Under the pieces are notes generated by a model. That model saw only the letters and a list, made by a program, of their open reading frames with translations. It was not told the origin of the DNA and did no database searches. From positions 4,030,001-4,094,000 of the forward strand of contig OX352773.1 in NCBI GenBank assembly GCA_947095535.1: a stretch of 64,000 bases of DNA, in the 5' to 3' direction. Within the stretch, counting starts at the first letter, position 1. Each line of letters begins with the position of its first letter. Positions 24,370 to 37,857 of the stretch are shown here, piece by piece. Both the position numbers and the translations under genes were made by a program. The DNA is from Poecilobothrus nobilitatus. Its lineage: Eukaryota > Arthropoda > Insecta > Diptera > Dolichopodidae.

Positions 24370-26305
24370 TCGGTCGTGCGAAATCTTACAAAAAACTAAG
24401 AACGGAAGTATAAAATGCAATAAGAAAATAAAAATAACATAACAGAGCATATCAAAAAATGTTATTTTATTGCAATTGTATATTCACTCAGAGAAATCAA
24501 TGTACTATAATTTGTTGTTGTTATTTAACACTGAATTTAAAATGTCTATAGTTGAAATTTGATCTAAGTCGGAAGTTATCTTTCACGAATTGAATTTAAT
24601 AATTTTTTTCCTCTATTTTGTAATTTTTTTTTTTTATTTAAATTGAATTCATCCGTTTGTCATAGTTTAAGGGTATACAGTTTAGATTTTAGTTAGTGAA
24701 GGTTAATAACTTATACATAAATATTATATATTTATGATTGTATTTATAAGGGTAGGTATAAAACAAAAAACAGATCAGGTTAGCTAATAAAGAATTGATT
24801 TAATTTTTAAATGAATTTTTAAGATTGATTTCGTTGCAAATTAGTTAGTTAATTAATATGTAGTATGTATCGATCAAAATTATGAGATATTTAAGTTAGG
24901 TACTTAAAATGATTTTAAAATATAAAGAAATTTAATGAGTGTAATACTAAAACACACTTGTAAACGACATCCGAAAAAATAAACCTGCCAAGTTAAAAAA
25001 AAAGAAACCTGCTTATTAAGTTAAAGAAAAATCCCAAATACCATCTTTTTGTTAAAACAGAAAAATATCGTTAGAATAATTGTTATAATATTACTGGATG
25101 CGCATCCTAAAAATAAGAAAATAATAAGTCAACAGAACGGCATCATTCAAGTAAAAGGAACCGGCTAAATATAATGTAAATCCCAAGACAATCACGAAGA
25201 TACTCAAAAAAAAAAAAAAAAGAAATATGCTTTTTAAACCCATGAAGAGAAGCCGCGAATGAAAGAAAAGATTAAGCAGTTGGAATAGGCAATTTCTAAT
25301 GAAAAAAATATAATATTAGAACTCTTAGCTTATTACAGATATGCAATTTTTTAATTTTCTTCTCCATTTTAATAATAAACCTCCAAAAATAATAAATACA
25401 AGATAAATAGGTAAAACACACAAATACAAATTGATACACAAACGGTAAAACTTTAAAACAAAATTACCGCTCTATAATTAATTGTAAATTCAAATAAAAA
25501 ATGAATAACAAAATGACATATGTATATACTAATTTATTAAATTGCCGCTACCGCAATAACCTATAGTACAACATTAGTGGTCATATACATTAATCAAATA
25601 AACTTTTTAAATCGAAATCCCTTCATAGATCCCTTCATCTTTTTAGATTTTTATCATCCTTAAAATACTTATACATATACATACACATTCATTGTCCTTT
25701 CAAATATTATCGATGATCAATCAAATTTTAAAAATTATGAATATTCTTTGAGATTTTTGTTTTTACTTTCAGTTATAACATAACTTAAGTAAACCGAAAT
25801 TCTTAAAAAATATACGTTCCGATCGACCAAATGACCATTTAATGTACCTTAAAAGAAATAATTTTTATTTTATTCTTTAACTGCAACTCACAGACAATAT
25901 ACAAGCAATAAGTAATGGATTGTTTTTATTATCAATTCTCATTCCCATCATAATGATTCCATTCAAAAAATTTTGAACTTAAATTTTGTAATCTGGTAAA
26001 GAGGGATGCATGGGAACTAATTTTTTTTTTTTAAGAATTATCTTAAAGAAAACATGCAAAAAATTCAATTGATGAGAAGAAATGAGAAAAAATTGATGGT
26101 GTTATCCCTTTTTTTGCATCTTATTCTTCTTCTATATTTCTCAATAAATATTGGCAGCAAATAATACGTTGGTTATACGCACGCATACATTGTACAATAG
26201 AACAAAAGAAAAGAATATTCAAATAATGATTAAGTAAAAATTGATTAAGAAGAAAAAGAGGAAGGAGACAAGGAATACTTTAAAAAGGAAAAGATAAACA
26301 TTTAT

Positions 26306-26314
26306 CGTGAGAAA
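26306..26314 (+). promoter_or_regulatory. Su(H)-like site, distal
   Basis: CGTGAGAAA, about 15.8 kb upstream of dpn. Confidence 0.25.
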
Positions 26315-28085
26315 ATTTTACACTGATAAATTGTTGTATATTTTAAAAATCAATTTTTAATGATAAGATATTATTGACTATAAATGGATATGATCAAGGT
26401 CATGGCTTATAGGAACGAAATAAAATCGAAAAAAACCACAACCACAACCATAAATATTGTAAACTATACATAACACACAAACATATTATATATGTACTCT
26501 AAAATCTAATATTTTTTAAAAATGATTATACAATATGTAAAAATTAAAATTACATAAATGTGTTGCAAAATCCGAACAGAATCAATTTATTAAGATGATG
26601 AATTCTTTCAATAGCTGATACAAAAACATTAAAATATACATTGTCCTTTTTTAACTCAGTTTTAAAATGGTACCTTATTCCGGTATTTAAATCTTGTTCT
26701 GTTGTCCTTTCTTTTTCAAATTAAAGAATTTGAATTTATTATTGTTCCATTGTTTAATTCTACGCATCAGAATAATTATTAATTTATCTTTGTTTTAAGG
26801 AAGAAGGGAATCTTTCAAAGATATCAAAAATATCCCCTTGTTAATAGCTGATTCTTACTGACTAAACCCAGCTCCTCCTTTAGCCAATATAATAAAATGA
26901 AATTCCTAACTACTAATGCAGTATATTTAGCTCTAGACAATAGGGATAAAAGAGAATAGAACAGGGATGAACAAATTTTGGATTTAGCAGTGGAACCGTA
27001 AGTGAGAATGAAGCTGCCTATTATTATTAATAGCCAGTTAATACATACAAATTTTCAACAAAACAGGCAAGAGTTATAATCAAAATATTCTTCAAAAAAA
27101 ATTCTTCGAAAGTCTCTAAACTAACATTGTATTTTTTGAATTAATTATTTTCAATTTCATTATAAAGTTGTAGCTATGTCTAAATAATGGCTCTAAAATA
27201 CGATAATAAACTTTCTAAACTCTTAGACAAAAACAAAATAAAGTTAAAAAATAAATTTCTTCAAATTTATATTTTAGTTATTTATAGGTATTTAAGGATA
27301 ATAAGGATAAGTTTAGCATTTTTAGTGTTATTCTTTGTTTTTTTTTTGTAATTTTCAAAACACACCTGGAACTGGACAATAATTTTTTTCTAATTAATCC
27401 CCTTAAAAAATAGATTCTTTTAGAAAAAAAATAGAGTAGAAAATTTCATACAAGGGGTACAGTGTACAACTACAAAGATAATAAATACTAAAAAAAAAAC
27501 ACAATGTCTTTATTTAGTGTAGAAGATCCTCAATAATTGAAAAAATCTTTTATAGATTGTCTTTGTAAAATTTTTAGTCCTGAAATTTATTTTAAATTAT
27601 GTATTTGAATTGCTTCTCCCTTCTAAAAGACATTTATCTAATAAAATGTCTTGAAAAAAAAAAGGAAAAAATTTTTTTAAGAAAATATTCTTTAAGTTTC
27701 ACCTGGACTCTGACGCGTGTCTTTTAAATTTTGCTGAACCAAATTAAAATCAAAGTAGTGTTGTAGGTTTTTTTTTGTTTTTACGTTTAAAATTAATTGA
27801 AATAAAAAATGGGTTTATAAATGGCATGCTTCATTTTAAAAAAAGGTAAAATTATTTTTATAAACACACTTTCTAAAATAATTAAAAGAATAAAAATTAA
27901 AATTAAATTTAAAACAAAAAAAGTAGATAAAAAGAATAAAAAGCATAAATTCATTAAAAAACACACAACCATTAATTTATTGACTGAGTGTATGACGGTA
28001 CTTCATTTACAAATCATTTTTAAACTTTTCTCTAACATGATAGATATGATTAATTCGACATTGTTTGAAAACTTAAAACAGAACT

Positions 28086-28190
28086 TACACTAGAGCGTCG
28101 ACGTTGGCGATTCTGAGTTGTGCGACTGAAATTTTTAAAACCATTAATTCGACTTGCGCTTTTTTTCGCACAACTTGAAATTAAAAAATT
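28086..28190. repeat. GC-richer patch with short inverted repeats
   Basis: AGTTGTGCGA and its inverse TCGCACAACT lie about 50 bp apart in an otherwise AT-rich stretch. The left part, TTACACTAGAGCGTCG, resembles the TTACATTAGAGCATCG of the element at 21152-22287, suggesting a terminus fragment of the same or a related family. Confidence 0.35.
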
Positions 28191-30606
28191 TTTTTTGAAA
28201 ATTTTTGAAAATTCATTTTTTGTTTGGAATGTATTAAATTTAAATAATTTATCAGCTTCCACTACACTTTTTCAGTTTTATGGAAGTCTTGGCACACCAT
28301 CAGCATTTGTACTTTTTTACACTTTTACATTGAATCCTTCTTATAAAAAAAAAAAAAAAAATTATAAGAATTTTTTAAATCGTACGTACTTAAATAACTT
28401 AATACTCTTCACGTGTACTTTCAGCAGTCTTTTTATTTTTCAAATATTACAAAAAAATTAAAAAAGGTTAAGTTAATAAACTATATCGTTAAATTTCTAG
28501 ATCAACTGTTATTCTTCTTTTAATGTCATAATGATCTCTTTGAAATAACAAATCTCTTTTGAGTTCATTTTGATGGTATTGTAATTTTAATAAGTAGTTT
28601 CTAATTGTTTTTGAAATTTCATTTCTGACCGCTGGAATTTTTAAATCCTTATGAATGTTTACCTTTTTGACGTACCATATATGCTGTCCCCATGATCATT
28701 TTTAAATTTTTTGATGAGCACCTTGCAATTTTTCAATATTAGAAACAGTTGCTGTACCTCATAACTGAAAATCATAAGTTCATCCGATTGGATTAATAAT
28801 GGACCTTATAAAGAAGGACCTTATTGAACGCGTTTGATTTTCTATCAAATAATAATAAATATTTGAATATGTTTGCCTTTCTAAAAATGCACATATTGCT
28901 GAAGTATTTAACCGGAATAACCACTTAAAAGAATTCATTTAAGTGCCCACACAAGTACTAAGCGAATTTCATCAAACAAAACAAATATCGTAAACAACAA
29001 AATATGATGGAAACAAAATTATAATTATGTATGTATGTACATTATACATTGTACATATATATGTACATTAATAATGGTAACTGTCAAAATATTTAAATTT
29101 AACTTTTAAAGTATGATATTTTTTTTTCCACTACAATTTTTTATGACGAATGCAACCGAAAAATTTTGCTTATAAAATTAATCACAATGCTCAATAACAG
29201 GTGGCATTCAAGCGACTTGGGTAGTTATATGAAAAAATCTAACTTTAGTCATTTAGGTAAAAGATTCGAATTTTAATTTTCCAAAAAAAAAAAACAAAAT
29301 CCTATAATTATTGAGTCTAAAAATTCTTTCTGCTCCTTTAAGTTCCAAAATTCATTAGAAAATGTAACAAAATATTAAAATAAATAAATTTCATTTTCGA
29401 AGCCATTAATTTAATTAAAAAAATAATGAATATTAACTGAAAGGAAATTATGTTTCTGTGCAGCAAAATTTACGTTCGATCATTAGTTGCATTTGAAGAA
29501 CTCTATATAATTTCCATTATAGTCATGTAGAAACTCAAATGAGGTTGTTTTTGTTTTTGTAGAAAATAACAGCACGAAACCGAACTGAACAGCATACAAC
29601 TAAACGTCAAACACTTTAAGACAAATTAGAACAGATTAACAGAAAATCTAATGAACGGTTTTTTTTTTGTTCTTTTTTGTTCTGCATTTTCAGTTGTCAA
29701 AATTTTAGATTTTTCGCATATTTCGGATACATTTTTAACAAGTTTATAAATTTGTTTATTTTAAGTTTTTGTTTATTAAGTTTTTATTATAAAAATTTTT
29801 CTACACTTTTGCAAAATTTTAAGTTTTCACCATTTTTCACTAAAAAAAAATTAATAAATAAAACACAACCTCAAAAAATCTGTCCGAAATTATTTTTAAA
29901 ACAGTCTAGAACAGAAAACTAAAACCTACAACACTTTCGAACAAAAAGAATATTGTTTCAAACAAAAAACAAAAAACTTCATTTTGTTTTGAAAATGTAT
30001 CTTTCAAATTTATTATTTGTTTTTTTTTATCGTTAGATTATTGGTATTTATTTCTTTATTTATTTATTAGTGTTTAAATACCGTATTTAGTGTTTAAATA
30101 AATAAATTTTTCCTCAAACTAAACGTTTTATTTTGAAGAAATTTTTAACTTATTAATAAAAAAAAAATTTTATAACCGATAATTTATAACTTATAAAATA
30201 TGTCATATATTTTAGTTATTTTTATTGAAACCAATTTTAAAATTCTATATACCCAAAAAAAAAAATCCTTAAATACTTTTCTTAGAATTAATTCTTTTTA
30301 AATTATTTTACAATCATCTTTTTAAAATAACTGAAAATCATAAAATCTAAGAAAAAATCCTTATTATTATAATTATTAGTCAATAAATTCCTTTTTTTCT
30401 CTTTTGCTATGTTATGTATCCGTAATATAATTCTTATAAATAGGGAATTTTCTAAGCAATAGAAATAAATATATATATATACATTTCCGAAAAAGGACGA
30501 TCTACTATTAATACTAATATAGAAATTAATAACATATTAATAGAAAAATTGTTTTTAAAAATTTTTATGAATTTATTAACAATTGTTTTAATATAATATT
30601 TTGTTA

Positions 30607-30651
30607 ATATATATATATCTGTAAATTACTTATATATATATATATATATAT
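30607..30651. repeat. Interrupted (TA)n microsatellite
   Basis: Two TA runs separated by a short spacer. Confidence 0.9.
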
Positions 30652-31210
30652 TTTCTTAAATATAATTTCAACCTAAATACATAATTACAATTATTAAGTT
30701 TTGAAAAACTGAAAATGAAAAATTTTACAAAAAGGAGATTTTCTTCAAATTTTTTTACAAACTTGTGCCATATAAAATTTAGAATATTCATATTTCTAGT
30801 CAATAAAACACTCAAAAACGTGATTTTTTTTGTAGTTTCAAAGTTTTTTTTTTTTTTTTTTCTAAATTGTACTAATTATATTCTAATATTTTTGTATACT
30901 ATAGATTTGTAGGTATATAAATAAAATTTTCAGAAGAAATGAGGATTTTATCAATTTAAAAAAAAAAATTTTTCTTTTTTTTTTAAATTAAATTGCATTT
31001 TAAAATTTCAAATTGTGAATCAAATTTTAATTTACTTCAATATACTTAAAAAATTAATTAAATATTTTATAAAGTTTATAAAATCTGAAAATAACTTTTA
31101 AAATTTCTATTTGAAATTTGAAAAATTTGCAATTTAATTTTGAAAAATTTCGAATTTAATGAAAAAATCGTCATTTAATACAAAATTATTATATAAAAAA
31201 AATTAATTAA

Positions 31211-31656
31211 TTATGTTGTTATTGTTTCAAATTTTCCTCGTATATCACTTTGGCGCATTATTAATATTAATTCTTCATCTTTTTGTGCTCTCATTTCATC
31301 AATTGTTGTTTCTTGAAAACCTGAATCAGCAGCTGGATCATCAGGTAATTGTGATTTTGTATTTTGTATTTGTGGTATATTTGATTCAAAATTTACACCA
31401 ATCGTTTCAAAATTACCAGGTGTTGTACCAATTTTATTCCAGTTATCATGACCAAACCATATCATTAATGGTTCATTATAATCATATGTATTTGAACGGA
31501 ATGGATTTGTAGGACTACCAAAACCTAAATGACTAATTGTATCACGTATTGTTTTTGATAATTTTGGTATTTTATTTGAATAAAAAACTAATGCAGCACC
31601 TAATGAATGAGCAATTGAACGTAAACCTCGACAAATATGTTTTTTCATTTCTGGAT
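31211..31656 (-). CDS. D2LIC: D2LIC exon 3 and stop
   Basis: Acceptor tttttag at 31657; first two bases AT complete an Asp codon begun by G at 31769, giving FDPEMKKHICRGL. Ends at TAA next to 31211. Confidence 0.95.
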
Positions 31657-32446
31657 CTAAAAAAAAAAAACAAAAAAAAAAATTATTTGCACATACATAA
31701 ATATAAAAATTTAATTAAAAATTATTTAAATACAAAATAATTATAAAAAAAAAACCAAAATAAATTACCAAAATTCTGATATAAATCATATTTTCCACCA
31801 ACAATAACCATTGGAAACCAAAATAAATCTAAGGTTCCTAAATCTGGATGAGTTTTTTTAACACGTTCTTCTGATAATTCACGATGTTGTATCACTTCAG
31901 TACCACTTACTAATCTATTATATGCTGAACGTAATCCTTGTAAAGCATTTGATAAATCAATCCATATACGATTCGGTTGTGATAAATCTAACATTAAAAT
32001 AACTGAAAAATTTGTTAAACCATGTGAACGCATTGGTACTTCAATTAATTGATTTGAATTTTCTAAACTTCCCAATTCCCAAACATTCAATATTTGTTTA
32101 TGTAAATCTTGTGGCTGTTGACTACGTCTACCAAATGAATATTCCAATGCTAATGTTGGTCTTGAATTTTCTTCACGATCAAAAAATTTATTAATAACAC
32201 CAGATTTACCCTATATTTAAAAAAAATATATATATTATGACGTATTAAATTTTCTTAATGCTAAATTTTATTTTATTTAAAGAATAAATTACTTACAACA
32301 CCTTTACTGCCTAAAACAAAAATGGTTCTTTCTTTTGGACCATTTTCTAATTGAAAAATTCTAAGTTGTTCTTCAACTAATTTTATTGCAATATCTTGTA
32401 TAGTTTCAGGTCGATCTAATGATGGTTTTTCTAAACTGTCCAACAT
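31211..32446 (-). CDS. D2LIC: Cytoplasmic dynein 2 light intermediate chain (3 exons, 345 aa)
   Basis: Subunit of the dynein-2 motor that drives retrograde intraflagellar transport in cilia; in flies this means sensory-neuron cilia. Join, minus strand: 32446-32297, 32210-31769, 31656-31211; 1,038 bp including stop, with introns of 86 and 112 bp. A Walker A motif GSKGVGKS occupies residues 46-53, split by intron 1. LALEYSFGRRS, an ILNVWELG block, a SVILMLDLSQPNRIW block and PMVIVGGKYDLYQNF follow the human DYNC2LI1 order, then KKHICRGLRSIAHSLGAALVF and a C-terminal TTIDEMRAQKDEEL block (human DEVDEMRIQKDLEL-like). Length is close to the human protein of about 351 aa. The start is the first ATG upstream of the conserved block, in an A/T-rich leader. 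No disabling change seen. Confidence 0.95.
31769..32210 (-). CDS. D2LIC: D2LIC exon 2
   Basis: Acceptor atatag at 32211, opening with GKSGVINKFFDREE, the second half of the P-loop; donor gtaatt at 31768, phase 1. Confidence 0.95.
32297..32446 (-). CDS. D2LIC: D2LIC exon 1 (50 codons)
   Basis: ATG at 32446 (MLDSLEKPSLDRPETIQD); ends TIFVLGSKGV|gtaagt at 32297, phase 0, inside the P-loop. Confidence 0.93.
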
Positions 32447-32639
32447 TTTATTTTATTTTTTTTTTTAAATTACAATTTTTATGTTTCTTGTTTAATTTAA
32501 AATTGAAGAATTTATTTAAAAGTTCTGATATAATAACCGCTTACGAATATATAAACAGATATTTTCAATAAACGACTAAGTAGAATTTTTCACCTGCTTT
32601 TTTGACCTCTCAATATTTTCTGTTTATTACATTTATAGG

Positions 32640-32653
32640 GTTTCTATGGTAAT
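32640..32653 (+). promoter_or_regulatory. RFX X-box upstream of D2LIC
   Basis: GTTTCTATGGTAAT fits the X-box pattern RYYNYY-N2-RRNRAC at 11 of 12 defined positions (last C is T). It lies 194 bp upstream of the D2LIC ATG. RFX factors control intraflagellar-transport genes through X-boxes in worms and flies, and the C. elegans orthologue xbx-1 is named for this element, so the placement fits the gene. Confidence 0.7.
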
Positions 32654-33140
32654 ATGTCCTTTTTTGTTTTACTTTTTTCTCTCTTCAATTTTTTTCTCTA
32701 TCACTCCTTTTTATTCAGTCAAAATTTTCTACCATAGCATAAATTTTCATTATTCATTCTAAACCCTAAATTGTTGTCTGAAGTAACTAAATATATATTA
32801 TAAAATACATGGGGTATAAATAGTTGAAACAAAATGACAGTTTATATATAATAACAAGTGGAATGTCAATTTTATGAACCTAAACAAAAGCCTCTTTTTT
32901 ATAAAAACAAAAAAAAAAAAATTCTAATCCTTCAAAATATTAAAATGTTTGTAAACAAACATTTTTCATTCATACACATAACACTCACAAATATCTTAAT
33001 AAATTTTTAAATAAAAAATTTTCACATTCAGATAAGCAAAAAGCAGGAAAAAAGCTCGAGAAGGAAGGACAAAAATTAAAGGAAGCACATGTGTTTTAAA
33101 ATCGTTGTTAAATAGTAAATTTATTTGATTTAATAATTTT

Positions 33141-33335
33141 CTAGAAATATGATTGAATTGGGATCGTGTCATATCTCGGTATTGCATTTGACTGTATTTT
33201 TTGCAAGTTGCCTGCTGCCTTTAAACCTCTGCTATAAACAAACCATTGAAACCCTGATTTTGTAAACTCAAATGTATGATGAGTCAAATGATAATAATTA
33301 GTAACTAGATTAGATTCATCATTACCATTCGTCAT
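33141..33335 (-). CDS. Hypothetical small protein, 64 aa
   Basis: Unlike most short ORFs here it has mixed composition and ordinary codons (MTNGNDESNLVTNYYHL at the start, GFQWFVYSRGLKAAGNLQ in the middle, ending QSYF). It opens with an ATG after an A/T-rich leader. No signal peptide, membrane segment or family recognised. It lies about 0.7 kb upstream of D2LIC on the same strand, beyond the X-box. It could be a real micro-gene, an exon, or a fragment of a decayed gene or transposon. Confidence 0.25.
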   Translation of the reverse strand: MTNGNDESNLVTNYYHLTHHTFEFTKSGFQWFVYSRGLKAAGNLQKIQSNAIPRYDTIPIQSYF

Positions 33336-34639
33336 AATATATATGTAATTATTTTAAATACTTAACAAGATCATGTGCAAGACAAAACTAATATCTTAAA
33401 AAATGAACAAATATTAACCCTTTAAAAAATACCGTTATGAATATTCATTAGGAAAAATAGTTTGACTTTATTTCATTTTTTTTATATTTGCTCATCTAAA
33501 TTAGATACAGTGGATTTTAATAAAAACAAAAAATACTGTTTTTTTCCTTTACTTCCGCTTTTTTATTTATCGTATAAATTGATCTAAAATATCTTTACAA
33601 TAGAATTGATCTTAAAGGAGGCTATCCCTTAATTAAATCATGACATAACACTTCCGTTTCTTGTTTCATCTTTTTCATCTCGACAAAAAAAAATTGATCA
33701 TAAATACGAGTACCTACATATTAAAAAATATGAATAAGAAACTACCTGTATCTTGAAATATACGTTTTTTTTTTGCATTATCCTTTATTTTTTATACATT
33801 TTATATTTAATCTATATTTTATTTATTAAAATATCATTTTCTTTACATTTTTTCCTCTTTTTCACCTCAATCTTAACAATACACAATAACAACCATTTAA
33901 CAAAAATGAGCTCTTGAGAATTTGTAAATATTTTCTCAACTTAAAACAAGAAAAAAAAAACAATCAAAACGTATCTATATTTTATTGACACAATACAAGC
34001 CAAAATATCAAAAAAAATTAAAATCCCACATATCTTTGAGGACATTAAATGAATCCTTAAATTATCAGAAAAATAAAAAAATATAGTAGTAGTAGTAAAT
34101 AAAATCTTATATACTTCTTTTGCTATTATGTTTCTATTCATTTGCTTTATTTTTTTTTATTTTGTAAAATTGTTTTGTTTTTTTTTTTTTTAATTTTTAA
34201 AATCCATGTAATCTTTTCATTTTCTTGGAAAATTAGTTCTGTTTAACACCAAATACATTATTCCCATGATATTGTATTAACATAAACACAGTTGTGGAAA
34301 AAAAAGAAGATACGTATTATATCTATATATAATATCTATATATAAAAATAAATAAACTAGAAAATTAATGCTTCGAGTTTTATTGTAAATGTTTTGAAGA
34401 TAATACCAGGAAATAGTCATTTATTTTGTATTCCACCTATTTTTCATCTTTACTCAGAAATTATAAGAGTACCATAATTGTTAAAACTTAAATTTATTAA
34501 ATAATTAATTATATCAAAATAAAATTTTATATATACATACATACTTTTTTTCCATATTGTGCGATAAAAATATGAATTGAAAAAAAATGTCATAAGTGAA
34601 TATAAAATGTATAATAGAAAGGTATATACATATATATGT

Positions 34640-35725
34640 ATGTCATTATTAAATCGAGTAAAAGAAAATAATTATGCTCTGGCATTCACAGATGGTATCA
34701 TCATTTACTCTGCGAACGACACTGCAAATAGTATCGAATCCAAAATACAAAATATGTTCAATATTGTCTTGGATCAAGCAAAATTTGGATATTAAAAATG
34801 AACTCCAATAAATGTGAAGCCGATTTATTTCGTAACACGGTCGATAAAACAAGTTCAAACATTAAGAAAAATTGGAAACAATTCACCATTAAATCACTTA
34901 ATTCAGCGCTTCCAAACAAAAAAGTTGTTAAATATCTCGGAGTCCAGTCTCATCGTACCTTAAACCACATGGAGCATATAAAACATACAATTCTTGAAAG
35001 CAACAACTCTTTTATGGCAGCGAAAAAACTCTTTTACAACATGAATATAAATAATAGAGTTAAAATTATTTGCTACCAAACATTTATACGGCCAACGCTT
35101 GCCTATATGGTGTAGTCATATGGTACAATATTAGCTTAAACAAGTTTAATGGAAAAAATCCGTAAATTTGAAAAAAAGTGAATTAGAGTTTGTATTAATA
35201 AACATCATAAGCTTGAATAAATACTCTAATAAATACATGTACCAGGAAGTGAAAATCATAACAAAAGATAATTTTATGATAAAATTAATTAGGAAACACT
35301 ATATAGAACATTAAAAACTCCAGAAAATGGTTTAATATCACATATATTTTAGCACAATGTGGAGTACATCTAAAAGACTCTGTTAGGGCTTTATAGCTTC
35401 TGAGCATTTCATCTTTTTAGATGAAAACGGTTATATTCAAAACCAAAATCATGTCCTCATATTATTTCATTATAATAAACGGGCTATATGTAAAAAAATT
35501 GAATATGACTCAGGCAACATAAACGGAGTTAAAATATGACATATATGTCTATACCCCACATAGACAAAACAGTAAAATGAAAGTATTGGCGATTACACAC
35601 ATTGTCATATAAATAATTAAAACAAGTTTGTAAATTGTGTAGGTAGGCTAAGTTTATTTAAGTTATTTTAAGTAGATTAGTTAAGTAGCTTTTTAATAAA
35701 ATGAAAATAAAGTTTTAAAAAAAAA
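34640..35725 (+). mobile_element. Decayed non-LTR retrotransposon (reverse transcriptase C-terminal part)
   Basis: ALAFTDGIIIYS at about 34678 stands where a LINE reverse transcriptase has its FADD-type catalytic box, here degenerate (FTDG). After a frameshift near 34785 come MNSNKCE, VVKYLGVQSHRTLNHMEHI and YQTFIRPTLAYMV, the usual order of RT palm/thumb motifs. In-frame stops follow at 35113 and later where Trp or Cys codons are expected, with coding-like text to about 35225 and a possible remnant of the C-terminus near 35500-35600. It ends in an A-rich tail near 35690-35725. 5'-truncated and inactive; clade not determined. Confidence 0.75.
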
Positions 35726-37857
35726 GAAAAATAATATAAATATCTATAATTATAATTTAGTAGTTTTCAGCCACAGACTACGTATTATGAATTCCGTTTC
35801 AAGCTTTGAACTTCAGTAACTATAACTACATATTTTTTACAATTTTTCTACCGTATACATAATATTAATAATAAGTAATAAATAACAAACATAAACAACA
35901 CATTTCATATTTACATTACAGTAGTATGGTACCTATTATAGTCGGTACTCGGTGTAGTAACAAAACGTACACAACAGAACAGAATAACAAAAAAAAATCA
36001 AAATTACAAGAGACATTCGCACTTACTCTCTTTAAAATTGTGTATTCTTTTTTTCCTCTCGAGTCACGAGTCTCGACTCGACCTCAACGGCTCAAGTATT
36101 CTTTGGCTATATGTATGCAATGTACTTTAACTTATGCATGTATAAGAAAAAAATTTAAAATTAATAAAAATCGTCATTTATCACAATATTTATTGAAATT
36201 TTAAATAATGATGAATAATATTGATCTGATATTAATAATCAATATGTATCTAAGTATGTACTTATGTATAACCAGTGGGCGAGTCTCTTTAAAATTCAAA
36301 TATTTTTATATCAAATTCAATACATAATTGTTTTGGTTTTGTACTTTTCTATTAAATTGTTGCATTTATGTATGCATGTTTGTATATTATTTGAAGTGAT
36401 TAGAAAACTTTTCTAATTGTATTCTTTTTTTAATTCAATTTCTTCTCATATACTTAAATTTGAATATACAGCAGTTCTTACAACCAAAATTAAATTTGAA
36501 TAATTTTTTATTTTTAAATATTTTGTATGTCAATTTTATGCAGGGTTACCATTTGAACAATTACGGTAATATTTGTACGGTTTTCTCGCCCTCTGTACCA
36601 TGTTACATGTACAATCTTAATCAAGGATTGTACGACAAATATAGGGTCTTTTTAGATTTTAAATTTTGTACATTAGGGCAAAGTAAAACGAACAACGGCA
36701 ATATTGTTACAGACAACGTTGCTCATTAAAAAAATTTAACTTTATTTTGCTCCAAACTTTGTGCATTTTACGAATGTTTTATACCTATTCTGTTTTCCCC
36801 ACGTACCTTTAAAACATTTACTGCGAACTCGATAAATAAATATACATAATAGTCCTCACTCACAATACCAAATAATGTAAATATACAATATAATATAATG
36901 TAAATGTACACCAACTACAGGCTCTTTATACAATTTAATTCTGTTTTGGCGTTATTTTAAAAATAATTTCAGTTAAATTCTAGTTTTCTAAACTGCAACT
37001 GTCTATTATATGAATTGGGATTCAACCATAAAGTAACTACATATATAAGTATATAGTTACTTTATGATTCAACATAGAATTTGACTACACATTAACAGGG
37101 GCTCCTAGTATGTATATATTTTTCTTACCATTAACTTTGATGCTAATAAAAAATTTGTTTTGTTGAATTATAAAGTAAAAATCTAAAAAAAAAATTTTAA
37201 CGTTTCTACCATTTTGAATGATTAGAATTTTAAAATAACAAAAAGTATTTAACAATATTTAACTCTATTTAATTGCTTTATTTTTATGAATACACAAGAA
37301 GTTCTTTAAAATTTTATAGTTTCAATTTAATAATTCAGCAATATTAAATATTTATTAGTAATCTAAACAATTTTTAAAAATGCTCTCAATATTTTTTCTT
37401 CAATTGTATTAATACAGAAATAAGAAAACTTTAAATAAAAAATTCTCATCATATATCATCTAATAAAAATATCCTTTGTACCTGTTTATTCTCTTAATAT
37501 TCTCCTAACAGTTCAAAAAATTTATTTGTCATATTCACCAATCCACGTTGTTGATCTATTTTTATAAGAATTTAGATCTAGTTCACATAATGATAGACGT
37601 ATATCATACCTACCTGTTTGCTGGATTTTAAACATAATTTATACATATAAGAGATGATATATACATTATGTATGTATAATATATTTATAATTGTTACCTG
37701 AACAGTTAGTAAATATAAACAGTCTAACAATTTAAAAAATAAAGGAAAAAATTAATTCATTAAATTCATTAAATAAGAAAAAAATTTATCGTTGATTCAA
37801 TTGCCATTACATAAAAGTTATTTTATTACAATAAACCTACAATTTTTATTTATGATT

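Larger units (their letters stand above)
10499..31210. other. 20-kb gene desert upstream of dpn
   Basis: I find no supportable protein gene on either strand between the dpn start and the D2LIC stop. The space holds AT-rich unique-looking DNA, microsatellites, two tRNA-derived SINE pieces, repeat copies (20598-20900, 21505-21810, 21152-22287) and nine Su(H)-like sites listed separately. A large regulatory domain for dpn is the simplest reading. ORFs at 11143, 12227, 16850, 19636, 24094, 27821, 28120 and 29677 lack domains and look like chance. Confidence 0.6.

Noticed and set aside
27821..28461. Overlapping plus and minus ORFs (90, 113 and 70 aa)
   Set aside because: Lys- and Phe-rich or mirror images of each other; no domain.
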